A DNA stretch of 64,000 nt from positions 19,888-83,887 of the forward strand of contig NZ_SNYC01000010.1 in NCBI RefSeq assembly GCF_004362715.1, written 5' to 3'. Of this stretch, positions 35,655-44,299 are shown one piece after another. This stretch comes from Pedobacter metabolipauper (GTDB lineage Bacteria > Bacteroidota > Bacteroidia > Sphingobacteriales > Sphingobacteriaceae). The first letter of the stretch is position 1. Each line of letters starts with the position of its first letter. Made by a program: the position numbers and the translations under genes. Below the pieces are notes generated by a model. That model did no database searches. It was given only the letters and a program-made list of their open reading frames with translations, and was not told the origin of the DNA.

Positions 35655-36017
35655 ATGGATTTTATCAAATTGGTTCCCAATGTATTTTATACAGATATCG
35701 ATGAAGGTTTAAAGCTTTTTGTCGATTGTCTTGAGTTTAAAGTTACGCATAACGAACTGGGTTCCTTAAAGCGATTTTGTGTATTGGAAAAGGACGGATT
35801 AAGAATAAATCTGTTTGAAGATGCAATTCTGGCGAAAGAACACCATCCTGAATTCCGGCTGGTGACCAGTGATATTGAAGAAGTTTACAGGAAAGTATCT
35901 GCATCGCATGCTGAGTTCTTACATCCTAATCTTAAAACAGTAACGCTTAGGCCATGGGGTGCCAAAGAATTTGCGCTAATGGATATGCAGCTGGGTATTA
36001 TCATTCAGCAATGGTAA
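35655..36017 (+). CDS. VOC/glyoxalase-like protein, 120 aa
   Basis: The start MDFIKLVPNVFYTD at 35655 is preferred over a TTG at 35619. One vicinal-oxygen-chelate unit is seen (NVFYTDIDEGLKLFVDCLEF, RLVTSDIEEVY, LRPWGAKEFALMD). Members bind metals or small ligands and include bleomycin-resistance-like and glyoxalase proteins. The histidine/glutamate metal ligands are incomplete, so catalysis is uncertain. Its stop is 2 bases before the chosen start of the Crp-like gene, which implies co-translation. Confidence 0.85.
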   Translation: MDFIKLVPNVFYTDIDEGLKLFVDCLEFKVTHNELGSLKRFCVLEKDGLRINLFEDAILAKEHHPEFRLVTSDIEEVYRKVSASHAEFLHPNLKTVTLRPWGAKEFALMDMQLGIIIQQW

Positions 36018-36019
36018 TC

Positions 36020-36619
36020 ATGACTAACTCAGGGATGTTCGAACAGCTTAAAAATAAGTTATCGCCAGATGCAGAGATGTGGGTTGCATATAAAGGGTAT
36101 TTTACGCGTATTGAAGTCGCTGCAAAAACAAGTTTACTGAAGGAAGGTGATGTTGCCAATAAGCTATTTCTCATTGAAAGAGGTAGTATCCGGGGATGGC
36201 ACAATTACGACGGAAAGGAAGTTACAGTTCAATTCTTCTTTGAGAATAATACAGTTTCCTCTATTGAAAGCCTTAGAAAAGATATTCCGAGTTCAATTAC
36301 GATTGAAACTATTGAACCCAGCATTATCTGGTGGATTGATAAAAAAAACCTAAATAAGATCATTTCAGAGATCAAAGAGATTCCCAGACTGCGCGATATA
36401 CTTATTGATACGGTTTTTGAACGTACTTTTGATTACATTAAACAGTTCTCCACATTTATACGTGATTCTCCCGAACAGCGTTATTTAAATCTTATCAAAG
36501 AACGTCCGCAAATTGTGAGGCGCGTTCCGCAACATTACATTGCCTCATACCTCGGAATTTCTTCCGTACATCTTAGCCGGATTAAAAACAAACTTGTCCG
36601 AACCAAGTCGTCTATTTGA
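36020..36619 (+). CDS. Crp/Fnr-family transcriptional regulator
   Basis: I start at MTNSGMFEQL (36020). An ATG at 36011 overlapping the VOC stop is also possible, and the longer open frame is only the VOC gene out of frame. The cyclic-nucleotide-binding-like domain (residues 20-120: SLLKEGDVANKLFLIERGSI) is followed by a C-terminal HTH (PQHYIASYLGISSVHLSRIK). It resembles Bacteroidota Crp-like regulators and probably controls the adjacent VOC and quinone-oxidoreductase genes. Confidence 0.88.
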   Translation: MTNSGMFEQLKNKLSPDAEMWVAYKGYFTRIEVAAKTSLLKEGDVANKLFLIERGSIRGWHNYDGKEVTVQFFFENNTVSSIESLRKDIPSSITIETIEPSIIWWIDKKNLNKIISEIKEIPRLRDILIDTVFERTFDYIKQFSTFIRDSPEQRYLNLIKERPQIVRRVPQHYIASYLGISSVHLSRIKNKLVRTKSSI

Positions 36620-36711
36620 TAACAAATGTTATCGTTTGCTGGTGATGCTGTCCTCTACCTTTGTATAAAGAAATAGAATGGAAGCACATCCATTGACATA
36701 AAAAGAAGAAG

Positions 36712-37692
36712 ATGAAAGCAATAGTAATGTTTCAAAAAGGCGGAATTCCAAAGTATGTAGAAAACTTCCCTGAGCCTGAAATAAATAATGAAGAACAGCT
36801 GATCATGACCGTTCAGGCTGCGGCTATTAAACACCTCGATAAATCGAGTGCAAGCGGCACACACTATTCGACAGAAGGCGACCTCAGTACGGCAAAAGTA
36901 ATCGGTGGTGATGGTGTTGGCTTTTTGGAAGACGGCACTAAAGTATTTGCGCTCGGTATAACCGGGATGATGGCAGAAAAAGCTGTGATTGAAAAAAGCA
37001 GAATGATCATACTGCCAGATGGTATTGATTTGGCGGTAGCTGCCGCTTTACCCAATGCGGTTGCTGGCTCGGCGATGGCACTACGCTACCGGGCGGAAAT
37101 TAAGGCCGGTGATACTGTACTGATCAATGGGGCTACCGGCTTTACAGGCAGGATTGCCGTTCAGTTGGCAAGGCACTATGGCGCAGAGAAAATCATTGCT
37201 ACTGGCAGGAACGAGCAATCGTTACACTATTTACTGGGTCTGGGTGTTGATGAAGTGATTTCTATTCGGCAGGACGATGAAAGTTTTGTGGCACGTTTAA
37301 AGGAAATACATAAAGCAACTCCGATCGATGCCGTTGTTGATTATTTGTGGGGGCATCCCGCAGAATTAATCCTGGAGGCCATTAAAGGCCATGGTAATTT
37401 CACGCATCGCACCAATTACGTTACCGTAGGTTCAATGGCCGGCGATAAAATTCAACTATCATCAGAAATATTGCGAAGTGTAGACCTGCATTTGACTGGA
37501 TCCGGAATGGGGAGCTGGACAAAACAGCAGATGAAAGTACTGATCTCGGAAATTATTCCTGAGATGCTTCAGCTTGCCGCTGAGGGTAAGCTAAAAGTTG
37601 ACGTCCAAACTGTACCTATTGAAGAGATTGAAAAGATCTGGGAGATGCGTGTGGAGGATGGAAAAAGATTGGTAGTCTCGATTAAAAATTAG
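36712..37692 (+). CDS. Zinc-independent MDR-type quinone oxidoreductase
   Basis: The 326-residue protein is a medium-chain dehydrogenase with the Rossmann motif NGATGFTGRIAVQLA (about 138-152) and no structural-zinc Cys cluster, as in quinone oxidoreductases. NAD(P)H-dependent reduction of quinones or enones is the likely activity. The upstream Crp-like gene and the SDR suggest an electrophile- or redox-stress group. The MORN-like gene starts 12 bases downstream and may be co-transcribed. Confidence 0.9.
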   Translation: MKAIVMFQKGGIPKYVENFPEPEINNEEQLIMTVQAAAIKHLDKSSASGTHYSTEGDLSTAKVIGGDGVGFLEDGTKVFALGITGMMAEKAVIEKSRMIILPDGIDLAVAAALPNAVAGSAMALRYRAEIKAGDTVLINGATGFTGRIAVQLARHYGAEKIIATGRNEQSLHYLLGLGVDEVISIRQDDESFVARLKEIHKATPIDAVVDYLWGHPAELILEAIKGHGNFTHRTNYVTVGSMAGDKIQLSSEILRSVDLHLTGSGMGSWTKQQMKVLISEIIPEMLQLAAEGKLKVDVQTVPIEEIEKIWEMRVEDGKRLVVSIKN

Positions 37693-37704
37693 TATTTTAG
37701 ATTC

Positions 37705-38694
37705 ATGAAATTAACGTTCACCCTCCTGTTGTTCATGGTAACAACGCTATCTATATCTGCTCAGGAAACCCAGCAGCTTAAATTCTGTAATTGTATAGAT
37801 AAGGTTGACCAAATTTCTCCTGTTTTAAATGGAAAGTATGAGCGAACCTGCAATGGAAAGATCAACGAAACTGGTGCTTTTAAAGATGGCAATAAGGATG
37901 GTGAATGGACAACCTACAATGCAAAGGGTGGGGTGATCAAGAAGGTAAACTATGTTAATGGGAAGTTAAATGGTAAATCTGAACTTTTCTATTTCAATGG
38001 GAAGGCAAAGCTTAGTGCCTCTTTTGTTGAGGGAAAGCCAGATCAGGAGTGGGTATTTTACAATAGTAATGGGAAAGTGATGATTCAGGGGAAATATGAT
38101 AAGGGCAAGCCTGTGAATTTGTGGGATGTTTATAATGGAAGTAAAATTGCTGTGCAGTATGATTTTGCTACTTCTAAATATATAAAACAAGATAGGCCCG
38201 GTTTACGTAAATCCGGCAGCTTTATGCGCAATGATAATTCAGGCGAGTATTTCTTTTTTTATTTCTCTAATGAGGCAATGATCGGTGAAACCGCACCATT
38301 GGGCGGTCAGAAGTTTGCGATCAGTTTACTCCAGGATCTACATGAAATGCCATCGGACTATTGGGATACGTTTGTGAGCTACGAATATTTGGCGACGGTT
38401 TCTGTGTCTCCTGATCACCAGAGTTCTTTCTCGTTGAGCCGTTTCGACGGCGATTACGATTTACAGAATGCCATTGTCTATCCATTTGTTGTAAAGACAA
38501 ATCCGGAGTCTAAACTGAAGAAAGTAGATCATACGGATTTATCCAGGAAGTTGCTGGATTTTAAGATCAATGAGACTTTCAGTTTCCTGCCGCCCTGGGT
38601 ATTTGCCGGAAAGCCGGAAGTTAAGGTCCATTTACCTTACGTGATTAACCGATTGGTTGATTTAAATAGGCCGGCAGAGAAGAAGTACAATTAG
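37705..38694 (+). CDS. Secreted MORN/YwqK-like repeat protein, 329 aa
   Basis: A signal peptide (to SISAQ) is followed by several MORN-like units (GAFKDGNKDGEWTTYN, GKLNGKSELFYFNGK, GKPDQEWVFYNSNGK, GKPVNLWDVYNG) as in YwqK-type proteins. After these comes a non-repeat C-terminal domain. The YwqK family is often labelled antitoxin, but a signal peptide argues for an envelope role here. It ends in front of a bidirectional terminator. Confidence 0.82.
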   Translation: MKLTFTLLLFMVTTLSISAQETQQLKFCNCIDKVDQISPVLNGKYERTCNGKINETGAFKDGNKDGEWTTYNAKGGVIKKVNYVNGKLNGKSELFYFNGKAKLSASFVEGKPDQEWVFYNSNGKVMIQGKYDKGKPVNLWDVYNGSKIAVQYDFATSKYIKQDRPGLRKSGSFMRNDNSGEYFFFYFSNEAMIGETAPLGGQKFAISLLQDLHEMPSDYWDTFVSYEYLATVSVSPDHQSSFSLSRFDGDYDLQNAIVYPFVVKTNPESKLKKVDHTDLSRKLLDFKINETFSFLPPWVFAGKPEVKVHLPYVINRLVDLNRPAEKKYN

Positions 38695-38858
38695 GCAGGC
38701 CAGGTTTGATTAATACTTTTATACGCGGCCGCAACGTTGCAGGTAGATAATAAGTGGACTTTAGGATTATTGGCTAACATTTAATTCTTTTCATAACCAT
38801 TCATAGAGATACCGAAAGGTACATAAAATTTTAAACGATGATCCACATCAATATAAAC

Positions 38859-38893
38859 AAAAAAGCCTGAAATCTTACGATCTCAGGCTTTTT
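38859..38893. terminator. Bidirectional terminator
   Basis: A run of A residues, then AGCCTGA pairing with TCAGGCT, then T residues, between a plus-strand gene ending at 38694 and a minus-strand receptor ending at 38958. The loop AATCTTACGA recurs in two other terminators of this window. Confidence 0.88.
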
Positions 38894-38957
38894 GATGGTT
38901 TGGTCTTATGTGCCTGCTGGTCTCTCAAGCCGGCACACGATTCATTTTATGATAGAT

Positions 38958-41438
38958 TTAAAACCGGTAACCTAACGTAGTAATAAACTGACGTGGGGCA
39001 ATCGGATTGATACTATAATTTTCATGAACAAAATAATTCAATTCATTGGTAATGTTTGAGATCTTGGCAAGAAGCGAAAGCTTTTTCCAGGAATACCCGC
39101 CAGAAAGGTCAAACGTTGTAAAACCACTTAAAGGTATTAGTCTGCTAACAGTTTGAGTTTTGGTGTCGTTGTAACCGCCATTACGGTTTCCTGTATAATA
39201 GGCTGATGCCCCGATTTTTAAACCTCTTAACTTACCATCCTGAAGGGTATAGAATAGAGATCCGTTTGCCGTATTCTTGGTTGTACCTACCAAACGCTGC
39301 CCTTCAACTGTGCCGCCGACTGTTGAAGTAGCTTTGCCAGTTGGGTTTGCCGTTGTAACAGGCACATCGTAAGTGATTACAGTTTTGTCTCTGGTTTCTG
39401 TATAACGAATGAAGTTATAGCTATAGCCGGCAATAAAATTTAGTCCCGGTAATATGTTCCCTGTCAGGTCAAATTCTACACCATTGCTTAATGTTTTACC
39501 ATTTAATTCTTTCACATTACTGTCCCCATTTCCTGTACCATCAGCTTTTACAAGTGCTTGCTGTGCAAAGTTGCTGTTTTTGATGCTATAGGCAGTTATG
39601 TTTGCCGATAACCTTCCATCCAGGAAGTCGTTTTTGATACCTGCCTCGTATTGATCAACAAGAGAAGGATCGAGTGTAGCACCATAGATATCAAGACCGG
39701 TATTTGCAATTAGATTATTTGCATAGCTCACATAAACCGAAGTTGTTTTTAACGGCTGATAGATTAAAGCAAGTTTAGGAGAAAATGCTTTCTCTGTTTT
39801 GCCTACAGCTGTTCCTTTTGAATTGACCCCTGTAGCTAGTGTATTGATGCTGGTAGCCGGGGTTTTCTGAAAAGTATACCTGATACCTGCCAAGACCTTA
39901 AATTTATCAGTTAATGAAACCAGGTCCTGAACAAAAGCACCCATTCTGTAGATCGGGGCATTCGTTCTGGTAGTATTGGTTGCTTCAGGCTGAATTCCTG
40001 TTCCTGCAAAAGTAGATGGGTCGAGGAGGTTTACGCTGCCGTAATTAAATGAGGCAACACCGGAAGGTCCGTAAACAAAACCATTAGATGTTGTTTTAGA
40101 TTGATCGGCATCAGCACCCACCAACAATTTGTGGTTAATGCTGCCAGTATTGAATTGACCATTTAAGTTAATTTGCTGATTGTAAGAAAACTCTTCCGTT
40201 TTTGAACGGGTAACATTACGCAAGGCAATACCTTCTGTATTGGCGAAAGGACGTTCTGCACTATAATAATCTCTATTGTAAGATTGTACAGATCCGAGTA
40301 CATTTATTTTCCAGCTTTCATTAAACTGATGATCTATACTTAGCTGTGAAGAAACAGTATTGGTGTTGTTGTATGCCCATGGTGCATTGATGTAAGACCC
40401 ACGACCGATATTTACAATTTTATTGTCAATGGTCCCGATCCCAAAATCAGGGGTGAAGTCACTTTTTAAATAATCGCCCTGAAGCACGATCTCTGTTTTA
40501 TCAGATAGTTTATAAAGCAATGATGGATTAACATAAACCCTGTCTGCATGTACGCTATTTCTATAACTTGCAGCTTTCTCATACGTACCGATTGCACGAA
40601 AAGCCAGCTTTTGACTGATTGGGCCGTAAAGGTCAAGCGTTGGTTTGTACAGATCGTAGCTTCCTGTACGGAAAGACACCTCTCCGCCATTTTCAAACTT
40701 AGGTTTCTTGGTAACCATATTAACTACAGCACCTCCGCTTACACCGCCATACAGCAATGCAGCACTTCCTTTTAGAACCTCTACAGATTCCAGTGTGCTT
40801 GTTTCCGGCATACCACCGGTACTGGTGCGTGCGCCATTTTTGAATACATTATTACCCCCAAGACTATAACCGCGGGCAAAGAACGTTTCGCCACTTACGC
40901 CACCGCGGTTTTCACCATAGGCAACTCCATTGACATTCTTTAGCACGTCGCTCAGGCGGTTTGCTTGCTGATCAGCAATGATCTGCGCACCAATAATTTG
41001 AACTGCCTGTGGGAGATCTCTTGATGGAATGTCGATCTTACCAGTGCGGATTGATTTTGTATTTGGTGATTTGTAAGTTGAGATCACAATCTCATCCAAT
41101 TGAGAACCACTTTCCGTTAATGTGAAGTCTGCCGTTGTAGCCTCCCCATCAGTAACCGTTACCTTCTGGGTTTGTACCTGCAAACCAACTGATGAAGTTT
41201 TAACGGTATATTCACCGCTTTTAAGATTATTAAAAACGAAAACCCCAGATTCGTTAGTGGCCGTTTTCTTGTTGTTTTCAACAATTTGAACGGTGACATA
41301 AGCTGCGGGCTGACCATCGTTAGTTTTTACTTTCCCCCGGATAGAGCCATTGGCAATTCCAGAAGCAGTTTGAGCAGAGAGCGTAAAGTTTGAGAGTAAG
41401 AGCGCAGATAAAAATACGATTGTGTAAAAATATTTCAT
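38958..41438 (-). CDS. TonB-dependent siderophore receptor, second copy
   Basis: The start is MKYFYTIVFLSALLL at 41438. Ten residues upstream begin with TTG, so I set them aside. Signal peptide, carboxypeptidase-like domain (about 40-120, GKVKTNDGQPAAYVTVQIVE), plug (DEIVISTYKSPN to KGSAALLYGGVSGG) and barrel ending RQFITTLGYRF are all present. It resembles FecA/FhuA-like receptors and has no SusD partner. It is unlikely to be a duplicate of the 25-kb receptor, since the domain sequences differ strongly. Confidence 0.93.
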   Translation of the reverse strand: MKYFYTIVFLSALLLSNFTLSAQTASGIANGSIRGKVKTNDGQPAAYVTVQIVENNKKTATNESGVFVFNNLKSGEYTVKTSSVGLQVQTQKVTVTDGEATTADFTLTESGSQLDEIVISTYKSPNTKSIRTGKIDIPSRDLPQAVQIIGAQIIADQQANRLSDVLKNVNGVAYGENRGGVSGETFFARGYSLGGNNVFKNGARTSTGGMPETSTLESVEVLKGSAALLYGGVSGGAVVNMVTKKPKFENGGEVSFRTGSYDLYKPTLDLYGPISQKLAFRAIGTYEKAASYRNSVHADRVYVNPSLLYKLSDKTEIVLQGDYLKSDFTPDFGIGTIDNKIVNIGRGSYINAPWAYNNTNTVSSQLSIDHQFNESWKINVLGSVQSYNRDYYSAERPFANTEGIALRNVTRSKTEEFSYNQQINLNGQFNTGSINHKLLVGADADQSKTTSNGFVYGPSGVASFNYGSVNLLDPSTFAGTGIQPEATNTTRTNAPIYRMGAFVQDLVSLTDKFKVLAGIRYTFQKTPATSINTLATGVNSKGTAVGKTEKAFSPKLALIYQPLKTTSVYVSYANNLIANTGLDIYGATLDPSLVDQYEAGIKNDFLDGRLSANITAYSIKNSNFAQQALVKADGTGNGDSNVKELNGKTLSNGVEFDLTGNILPGLNFIAGYSYNFIRYTETRDKTVITYDVPVTTANPTGKATSTVGGTVEGQRLVGTTKNTANGSLFYTLQDGKLRGLKIGASAYYTGNRNGGYNDTKTQTVSRLIPLSGFTTFDLSGGYSWKKLSLLAKISNITNELNYFVHENYSINPIAPRQFITTLGYRF

Positions 41439-41465
41439 AAGCTTATTTAGATTAATTCCAGGCCG

Positions 41466-41497
41466 CAAAAGTAATCCCGCAATTTCAAACCGCCAAA
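41466..41497 (-). promoter_or_regulatory. Bacteroidota-type promoter of the second siderophore receptor
   Basis: On the minus strand, TTTG (41497-41494) is followed after 20 bases by TACTTTTG (41473-41466), about 28 bases upstream of the receptor ATG. The same -7 octamer is found before the other siderophore receptor. Confidence 0.62.
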
Positions 41498-41651
41498 TTT
41501 ATTTAGAACTATTTTAAATAACGCGATCTATCATGCGATAAGGTGTTAAACTTCCATTAAATTTATTACCATTGCTGACTCTCAAAAACTAATATTAAGC
41601 TTTTACCAAAACCAGGCATGGAACCGGGTTATTTAACAATATTGTCGTGTA

Positions 41652-42839
41652 ATGGAATCTATTGTTCTTACCAAACAGCAAGCGCGGAAGATCATTCTTA
41701 ACGCCGCCGGACTTGCTCATAAAGCACAATTCGGGCTGGGAATTGAGGCTGTTTATCGGGTAATTGACCATTTGGGTTTTGTACAGCTGGATACAAACTA
41801 TGTTGTGGAGCGTGCCCATCATCACGTCATGGCCGCGCGTATACCTGACTATCAAACGGAATGGCTGGCCAATCTTTGTGAAGATGGCCGTATCTTTGAG
41901 TACGTGACTTCAGACGCGGGATATCTTCCCATGTACGATTTCCGCTATTCTCTGCCTGTAAAAAAAGCTTTTGAAACACAACGGAAGCCGCTTACTAAGC
42001 CGGAAATTAATTTGATGAAGCAGATTCTTGATCGGGTGGAACGTGAGGGGCCACTTATGGTTGGAGATTTTGACAATGACCGACAGGAAGCCAGCTCTGG
42101 CTGGTGGGACTGGCGACCCGCTAAGGTTGCGCTCGAAAGACTTTACCTCGATGGAAACCTGATGATCAGCCGTACCAAATCCTTCCATAAAGTATATGAC
42201 CTGCCGCTCAACTTAGTACCCCAGGATACAGATCTGTCCATGCCTGCAATAGAAGAATATGCCCGCTTTGTTATCTGCCGGACTTTAGGTGCGCTCGGCA
42301 TTGCATCTGCCAAAGAAATGGCCTGGCGTGCCCGTCATGTAAAGGGTAATTTGGTAAAGAAGGAACTGGAAAAAATGGCTCAGACTGGCGAGGTAAAATT
42401 GGTTTTTGTAGATGACCTGAAAGGCCCGCTTTATATGCTGCCCAATCAGGAAACCAACATTGAACTGTCAAATGAGGTCTTCATCCTTTCACCTTTTGAT
42501 ATTCTCAATGTTTTCCGTCACCGCTTGAAGGATTTTTTCAATTTTGATTACCAGATCGAGTGCTTCGTGCCCGCCCCGAAACGTAAGTATGGTTATTTTT
42601 CTTTACCTGTTCTTGCCGGGGATGTATTTATTGCAAGGATGGATGCCAAAGCAGACAGAAAACAAAAAGTGCTGATTGTACATAATATCCATTTTGAACC
42701 TATTGATCCCGACCAGGTCATTATTGAAAAGTTCATCGAAGCGTTAAAGGCATTCGTACAGTTTAACCAATGCCGGGACATCATTTTCAAGAGATCCAAT
42801 AATGAAAACTATCTAGAATTGATCAGCAAAAGTTTTTAA
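41652..42839 (+). CDS. YcaQ/AlkZ-like winged-helix DNA glycosylase, 395 aa
   Basis: The protein belongs to the HTH_42 family (old DUF1006), for which DNA-glycosylase activity on crosslinks and alkylated bases is known in characterised members. The Q-x-D catalytic-type motif is seen as GFVQLDTNYV, followed by the conserved RAHHHVMAARIPDY and winged-helix units (TLGALGIASAKEMAWRA). It should act on DNA in the cytoplasm. It stands alone, with a terminator shared with the next convergent gene. Confidence 0.85.
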   Translation: MESIVLTKQQARKIILNAAGLAHKAQFGLGIEAVYRVIDHLGFVQLDTNYVVERAHHHVMAARIPDYQTEWLANLCEDGRIFEYVTSDAGYLPMYDFRYSLPVKKAFETQRKPLTKPEINLMKQILDRVEREGPLMVGDFDNDRQEASSGWWDWRPAKVALERLYLDGNLMISRTKSFHKVYDLPLNLVPQDTDLSMPAIEEYARFVICRTLGALGIASAKEMAWRARHVKGNLVKKELEKMAQTGEVKLVFVDDLKGPLYMLPNQETNIELSNEVFILSPFDILNVFRHRLKDFFNFDYQIECFVPAPKRKYGYFSLPVLAGDVFIARMDAKADRKQKVLIVHNIHFEPIDPDQVIIEKFIEALKAFVQFNQCRDIIFKRSNNENYLELISKSF

Positions 42840-42840
42840 C

Positions 42841-42873
42841 AAAAAAGCCCGCTAATCTTATGGTTTCGCGGGC
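42841..42873 (-). terminator. Terminator of the TPR gene (minus strand)
   Basis: GCCCGC (42847-42852) pairs with GCGGGC (42868-42873), and on the minus strand six T residues follow. It lies 2 bases after the glycosylase stop and 14 bases from the TPR stop. Confidence 0.82.
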
Positions 42874-42886
42874 GTTGGTAAAGATA

Positions 42887-43411
42887 TTACTCATCTGTAT
42901 ACGTATACATTATTTTCGCTTTTGAATTTTGCTTTGCCGATATACGCTTAATATGATCCTGAAAAGTTCCATATTCAGTTTGGTCAGTAGTAACCAGTAT
43001 CGCTTTTTCAAAGTGTTCTTTTGCGGCAACAAAATCTTGTTGCTGTTCGGCATACTTACCCAGTAATTCATGAACTTCTCCCAAGGCTACCCCTGGTACC
43101 AGTAATGCTTTTTCGGCAGTTGTGGAAATTGCTTTATCCATTTTTAGCGTAACTAAAAGTTTTAAATAATCAACGTAGCTATCCGGGAATACCGGATCCA
43201 GGTCTACACATTTTTTGAAATGGTATCCAGCAGTTTGATAGTTTTTAAACTCGTAAAAATAGCAATAGCCCAATTGATAATGCGCCCTGGCATAATTTGG
43301 ATCAATGTCTATTATTTCATTAAATAAATGAAGTGATTTTGGTAGCTCTCCAAAAGTCAGTTCATCTACTGCTTGCAGATATTTCTCATCCACAGTATAT
43401 AAAATCTCCAT
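42887..43411 (-). CDS. Tetratricopeptide-repeat protein, 174 aa
   Basis: Three to four TPR helices are seen (LPKSLHLFNEIIDIDPNYA, AHYQLGYCYFYEFKNYQTAG, AAKEHFEKAILVTTDQTEYG). There is no signal peptide. The gene is divergent from the 170-residue TPR-like protein and ankyrin genes on its other side, so it may share their control. The binding partner is unknown. Confidence 0.8.
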   Translation of the reverse strand: MEILYTVDEKYLQAVDELTFGELPKSLHLFNEIIDIDPNYARAHYQLGYCYFYEFKNYQTAGYHFKKCVDLDPVFPDSYVDYLKLLVTLKMDKAISTTAEKALLVPGVALGEVHELLGKYAEQQQDFVAAKEHFEKAILVTTDQTEYGTFQDHIKRISAKQNSKAKIMYTYTDE

Positions 43412-43785
43412 AAGGATCTATTGTATTTGCAAGGATTAACCTTGACAAATGGTTATTATTAAAATTTATTGATTGGTGTTGAAGGTGAAGCCCTCCTGAA
43501 ATTGGAATCCGGTGATTACTTCATGCCTGAACCTGTTAACGAACAAGAGTCGCTATTGAGGTTAAATGGTGTAAAAATTAGATATAGCATGGTCATTTTT
43601 TTTACAAAGATATAAAAAAAGAAAGAATAGCCTCAATTCTAATCGCTTGAAACGTCAATCCAATTGTTAACTCGTAATGTTTCACTTCAATGGAGTAAGG
43701 TGAAAATTAATTCCTCTCTGGGAAATGTAAAACTTATAGCTCTTGTTTTTTGTTAAAGATTTATACTTAACGCAGATAAAGAGTT
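43412..43785. other. Intergenic region between divergent TPR-like genes
   Basis: The AT-rich 374 bases have no open frame of note. A Bacteroidota-like promoter is not clear on either strand. The segment probably holds both promoters. I see no repeat or strong hairpin. Confidence 0.4.
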
Positions 43786-44298
43786 ATGCTCATCAACCCA
43801 AAAGCAGATATTCAGCTGAATGAATACGAATTATTTTTAGAAGGTGCCTTGTGCATCAATTCCTCACAATGGTTACCGGCCTATTCTATTTTTAAACAAT
43901 TGACGGATGGAGCAAAGAATCCATCTGTTGCCAGACTTTACAATATGGCATTGTGCCATTTTTCTGCTAAAGAATACCTGCAAACTATTTCTGTTTTAAA
44001 TGAAGCCATACAACATATGGCTGTTCCATCTGGTTTTTCAAAACAATCCTCCCGTGTGCCCGATGTATTGTTAGCACATGAATACGAACATAATGCTCAT
44101 GAATCAGCGATTACCGAGAATATAGTTAGCCTCAATGCATCAGTTGTCAAATTAAGGATCCGCAGGCTTTTGGTTGATGCCAATCTGGAACTGGAAAACT
44201 GGGAAGAGGTTATCCGCCTCTCTACCTTACCCGACATGGACAAATGTAAAAATGTAATGCAAGCAGTTACCATAGCAAAAACTAAAATTAACAATTAG
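43786..44298 (+). CDS. TPR-like protein, 170 aa
   Basis: The helical protein has LPAYSIFKQLTDGAKNPSVA and YNMALCHFSAKEYLQTISVL, which look like TPR units. It has no signal peptide. Its stop (44296-44298) is directly followed by the start of the ankyrin gene at 44300, so the two are coupled. It begins a four-gene cluster of unknown function. Confidence 0.72.
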   Translation: MLINPKADIQLNEYELFLEGALCINSSQWLPAYSIFKQLTDGAKNPSVARLYNMALCHFSAKEYLQTISVLNEAIQHMAVPSGFSKQSSRVPDVLLAHEYEHNAHESAITENIVSLNASVVKLRIRRLLVDANLELENWEEVIRLSTLPDMDKCKNVMQAVTIAKTKINN

Positions 44299-44299
44299 A

